A stretch of 64,000 bases of DNA, from assembly GCA_016946835.1 (NCBI GenBank), contig JACVTC010000051.1, positions 110,001 through 174,000 of the forward strand. The letters run 5' to 3'. This stretch comes from Neocallimastix lanati (nom. inval.). Its lineage: Eukaryota > Neocallimastigomycota > Neocallimastigomycetes > Neocallimastigales > Neocallimastigaceae. The first letter of the stretch is position 1; every line of letters starts with the position of its first letter. This document shows positions 60,991-64,000 of this stretch, piece by piece. Under the pieces are notes generated by a model, which had not been told where the DNA came from, ran no database searches, and was given only the letters and a program-made list of their open reading frames with translations. Both the position numbers and the translations under genes were made by a program.

Positions 60991-61342
60991 TAATTATTAT
61001 ATTAATAAATTTTATTGAATAAAATACATATCATAATTATAAATTTATCACTATTATTATAAATAAATTATAAAGTATTATTTTAAAAATTACTTCAAAT
61101 AAAATTTTACACAAAATTAAAGTTTTATTTTTTATCATTTATTTTTTATTTATTTATTTTTTATTTATTTCTTTTTACATGTTTTAAATATTTTTTTTTT
61201 TTTTAAATAATTAATTTTAAAAATTTTATATTTTCAGAAACATTTTTACCTAAAAATTATATATATATTACATATAAAAATTAGTTTATGAATGCATTTT
61301 TTATTAATAATTAATAAGATATTCAATGAATCTAAAAAATAT

Positions 61343-61428
61343 TTTCAATTTTCAGAATGGAAATTCATCTCATACTGTAATTCGAAATGAGCTGGGTTTA
61401 ATAGCATAGTGTTTCATCATTTAAATTG
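61343..61428 (-). ncRNA. C/D-box snoRNA, 25S rRNA guide (copy 1)
   Basis: Minus strand: C box ATGATGA at 61420-61414, D box CTGA at 61355-61352, with a perfect 17-bp flanking stem (61334-61350 with 61424-61440). A degenerate C' (ATGAGAT) lies between. The segment 61400-61388 reads TAAACCCAGCTCA, complementary over 13 nt to the conserved 25S/28S rRNA segment UGAGCUGGGUUUA. From memory, snR48 (SNORD60 in animals) guides methylation in this rRNA region. D' is degenerate, so the exact methylated nucleotide cannot be fixed from the spacing. Confidence 0.85.
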
Positions 61429-61630
61429 AAAATATTTTTTGTAATTCATTATTTTATAGATTGTAAAAATTACCTTTTTAAAATGTTAACATCATAAAAA
61501 AAGCGCCCTATTTTTATTATTCACATACATGAATCTAAATATATTTATTAATAAAATATATAAATGAAATAATATTGTTAATATTATAATCTTAATAAAT
61601 TATTAAAATTTTGAAATAATTTTGATTATT

Positions 61631-61726
61631 TAATCATTTCAGAATGAACATATACAATCTCATTAAAACATTTGTTTTCGAAGAGCTGGGTTTAGAAAAA
61701 GCATGTATTTCATCATTTAATGATTA
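61631..61726 (-). ncRNA. C/D-box snoRNA, 25S rRNA guide (copy 2)
   Basis: Paralogue of the snoRNA at 61343. C box ATGATGA is at 61716-61710, D box CTGA at 61642-61639, closed by an 11-bp stem (61628-61638 with 61719-61729). The guide CTAAACCCAGCTC at 61695-61683 is complementary over 13 nt to 25S rRNA GAGCUGGGUUUAG, shifted by one nucleotide relative to copy 1. Outside boxes and guide the two copies have diverged strongly, including different terminal stems that both still pair, which is strong evidence for selection on structure. Confidence 0.85.
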
Positions 61727-61929
61727 AATTTTTTATAATAAAATAAAAAATGTACCTTTTTAAAATTTATTCCTCCTTACATGTTAAATTAACAATTTCC
61801 TTTTTATCTAATATTATCAAGTAATTTATTTTTACTATATTAAAATAAATATTTTAATAGAAAAAAAATTATTTAATTAATATTTTATTCTTTTTAAATA
61901 TTAAATATAACGGTTATCTTCTACTTTTT

Positions 61930-62018
61930 TCATTATATCAGATACCGTCGTAGAAATGTTTAATCATTATTGAAAATTCAGTAATGCCATTATTTCTTTT
62001 TGTCATCATAAAAGAAAT
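61930..62018 (-). ncRNA. C/D-box snoRNA, 18S rRNA guide (snR79-like)
   Basis: C box ATGATGA is at 62009-62003, an internal D' CTGA at 61981-61978 and the D box CTGA at 61941-61938. Directly upstream of D, CTACGACGGTAT (61953-61942) is complementary over 12 nt to the universally conserved 18S segment AUACCGUCGUAG. The D+5 rule points to the second C of ACC; from memory this is the site methylated by yeast snR79 (18S Cm1007). The terminal stem is weak. The D' guide (AATGGCATTA) has no target I recognise. Confidence 0.78.
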
Positions 62019-62110
62019 TATTTTATCTTTTACAAATTTCATTTTTATTTTTTCATAAACTTACATTAATCTACATTTTTTTTCCCTTGTGACCATATAG
62101 ACTCATAATT

Positions 62111-62846
62111 AAATTTAATAATATTTACAATTAATAAATATTAATTTATCTATATATATACTAAAATATTTCTTTCTTTTAGTAAGGAGGAAGAAAAAAT
62201 GAACGAATTCTCTAAATTATTTTTTATAATAAATTTAAAAAATATGATTGGACATGAAAGATAATCAAAGAAAAATGATTGGAAAATTTTCTTAAAAATA
62301 TTAAAACTCATTATAATTAAAAAGAATTTTATTTATTTATTTATAGATTTATAGTTTATAGATTTAATGTAATTAAAAAAAAAAAAAAAATTAAAATTAA
62401 AAATTTAAAAATAAAATATTAAAAAAAAAAAAAAAAATTTTTAATTTATTATTATTATTTTTTAAAAGTAATAATTTTTTAAATTAAAAACATTTTTTAT
62501 TTTAAATTTCAATGTTATTAAAAAATTCAATATAGAAATGGATTATTATTCTTTAATTCATAAATAATTTTAAAAAAAAAAAAAAAACTTTAAATATTTA
62601 AATATCATAATTTTTATATATAAAAAAATATATATATATTTATTATTTTTAAATTTTTATTTTTTTTTTTTTTTTATTTTTTTTTTATTTTTTTATTTTA
62701 ATTTTTTTACTTTTAATAATTTATATTTTATACATTTTAATGTTAAACAAACTTATTATTTTTATGTATTTATATATATATATACTTTTTATGTATTATT
62801 CATTATGCATTAATTTATAAATGCATTTAATAATATTTTAATTTTT

Positions 62847-62879
<33 letters not shown>

Positions 62880-64000
62880 TGTTTTATATTTTTTTTAAAA
62901 AAAAAAAATGAATATATATTATATATTATTAATTTTTTTTTATTTTTATTTATTCATTTATTTATTTATTTATTTGTATTTTTTTTTGGTAATTTCTTCA
63001 TAATATAAAGATTAAAAATGAAAAAAAAAAAAAAAAAAAAAAAAAAAGATAAATTTAATATTTGATAAAAAAAAAATAATAATAATAAAAATAATAATTA
63101 TTGAAAATACGTTTTTTTTTTTTTTTTGGCTTTTTTTTTTTTTGGTTGTGTATATTTGTTATTTCTTTGCTTTTTTTTGTTTTTTTTTTTTTTTTTGTTT
63201 TTTTTTTGTTTTCTTAGTATAAAAAATATTTAAATATATAAAAATATATATTAATAATTAGACATAAAATGATTATTGTTTATTTTTTTAATTGTATTTT
63301 GTGTTATTTTTAAATATAATTCTTTATAATTTTTATAATTTTTTTTTTTTTTATTTTTTTATTTTCTGTTTTTTGTTTTTTGTTTTTTCGTTATTTTTTT
63401 TTTTTTTTTCATTCGTTTTGTTTTGCTTTGTTTTGTTTTTTGTTTTTCATTTTCTATTTTTTTTGTTTTTTTATTTGTTTGTTTGTTTAGTTATTATTTT
63501 TAATTTGGTTTATTATATTTGTTTCTGTTATTATTATATCATGAATAATTAATTTTTTTTTTTTTTTTTTTTTTTTGTATTTCATATTTTGTATAAAATG
63601 TTTTTCTGTTTTTTCTTTTTTTTTTTTTTATAAATAATGTTGAAGCTTTTCCTTATATATAAATTAAATAGTTTTAAATTATAATAATATTATTAATAAT
63701 AAAAAAAAAAATATTTTTTGAAAAAAGAAAAATGAAAGAAAAAAAAAATATAATAAATTTTATAAAATCTAATTTTATTTAATATAAAATATAAAATAAA
63801 ATAAAAAAAAATTTTTTTTGAAAAATTGAAAAAAAAAAAAAAAAATTAATAATAAAAATAAAATGAAATAATAATAATAATAATAATAATAAAAACTTTT
63901 ATCATTAATTTTTAACTATTATTTTTATTATTATTTTTAATTAAGAATAAATTAAATTATATGGCATTCTTTCGTGATAAATAATCAAAACGTTTAAATG
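62111..64000. other. Intergenic AT-rich DNA
   Basis: The beginning may hold the promoter of the snoRNA host (TTCCTCCTTACT near 62190 on the minus strand). The remainder is T/A homopolymers and TTTTG/TTTG runs (63110-63500). The Phe-rich frame at 63292-63552 is an artefact. No gene is supported. Confidence 0.6.

Larger units (their letters stand above)
61200..62110 (-). ncRNA. Spliced snoRNA host transcript, apparently non-coding
   Basis: Splice signals on the minus strand divide this locus into at least four exons: an exon ending at 62065 with donor GTAAGT, an exon 61775-61756 (20 nt), an exon 61507-61474 (34 nt) and an exon starting at 61331 after TTTTTTAG. Each of the three introns (289, 248 and 142 nt) carries exactly one C/D-box snoRNA. 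The joined exons have early stops in all three frames, so the RNA looks like a non-coding snoRNA host (GAS5/UHG-like in logic, not in sequence). The 5' end, 3' end and outer exon limits are estimates; the locus may extend to about 60934. Confidence 0.55.

Noticed and set aside
62044-62110. Small ORF MSLYGHKGKKM at the start of the snoRNA host
   Set aside because: It stops after 11 codons before the GTAAGT donor; the alternative start (MVTREKKCRL) meets a stop right after the next exon junction.

Overview
The window looks like nuclear DNA of an anaerobic gut fungus (Neocallimastigomycota). The evidence is: overwhelming A+T outside exons, very long homopolymer and ATT/TTTATTA microsatellites, intron-rich genes with GTAAGT/GTAAAT donors and TAG/AAG acceptors, Asn-rich proteins, many decayed ankyrin-repeat genes, and a WOPR (Gti1/Pac2) transcription factor, a family known only from fungi. 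The genus is not determined. All gene models below were built by hand from splice signals and reading-frame continuity; every intron phase quoted is consistent across its exon pair.

Layout. 1.5-3.3 kb (-): PH-domain protein, 4 exons. 9.3-11.7 kb (-): large acidic low-complexity protein with a basic C-terminus, 2 exons. 11.7-16.8 kb: TTTATTA-type repeats. 16.8-21.2 kb: a gene graveyard, with ankyrin pseudogenes on + flanking a decayed Lys/Glu-rich gene on -. 22.0-25.9 kb (+): a CLYBL/CitE-type lyase in 14 exons, one of them a 6-nt microexon, with a presequence-like N-terminus. 26.5-27.1 kb (-): coding-like debris. 27.8-31.7 kb (-): 994-residue protein of unknown function, 4 exons. 33.8-36.6 kb: an unexplained GC-richer island, then a nest of foldback elements flanked by a 53-bp direct repeat. 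36.7-37.5 kb (-): ribosomal protein uS12 (RPS23). 38.7-39.2 kb: another ankyrin pseudogene. 39.6-40.1 kb: four copies of a ~110-bp tandem repeat. 40.8-42.1 kb (-): secreted histidine-phosphatase-like protein with a substituted RHG motif. 45.4-51.3 kb (+): TTI2 homologue in 17 exons. 55.8-59.2 kb (+): WOPR transcription factor with a His/Asn-rich tail. 61.3-62.1 kb (-): an unannotated cluster of three C/D-box snoRNAs, one per intron of an apparently non-coding host transcript.

The genes do not form one pathway. uS12, the rRNA-methylation guides and TTI2 (TTT complex, PIKK maturation) are housekeeping functions. CLYBL is probably organellar (hydrogenosomal in this lineage), and the WOPR protein is a developmental regulator. 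The most striking item is the snoRNA host locus, whose guides match universally conserved 25S and 18S rRNA segments. No tRNA, rRNA or CRISPR array was seen.
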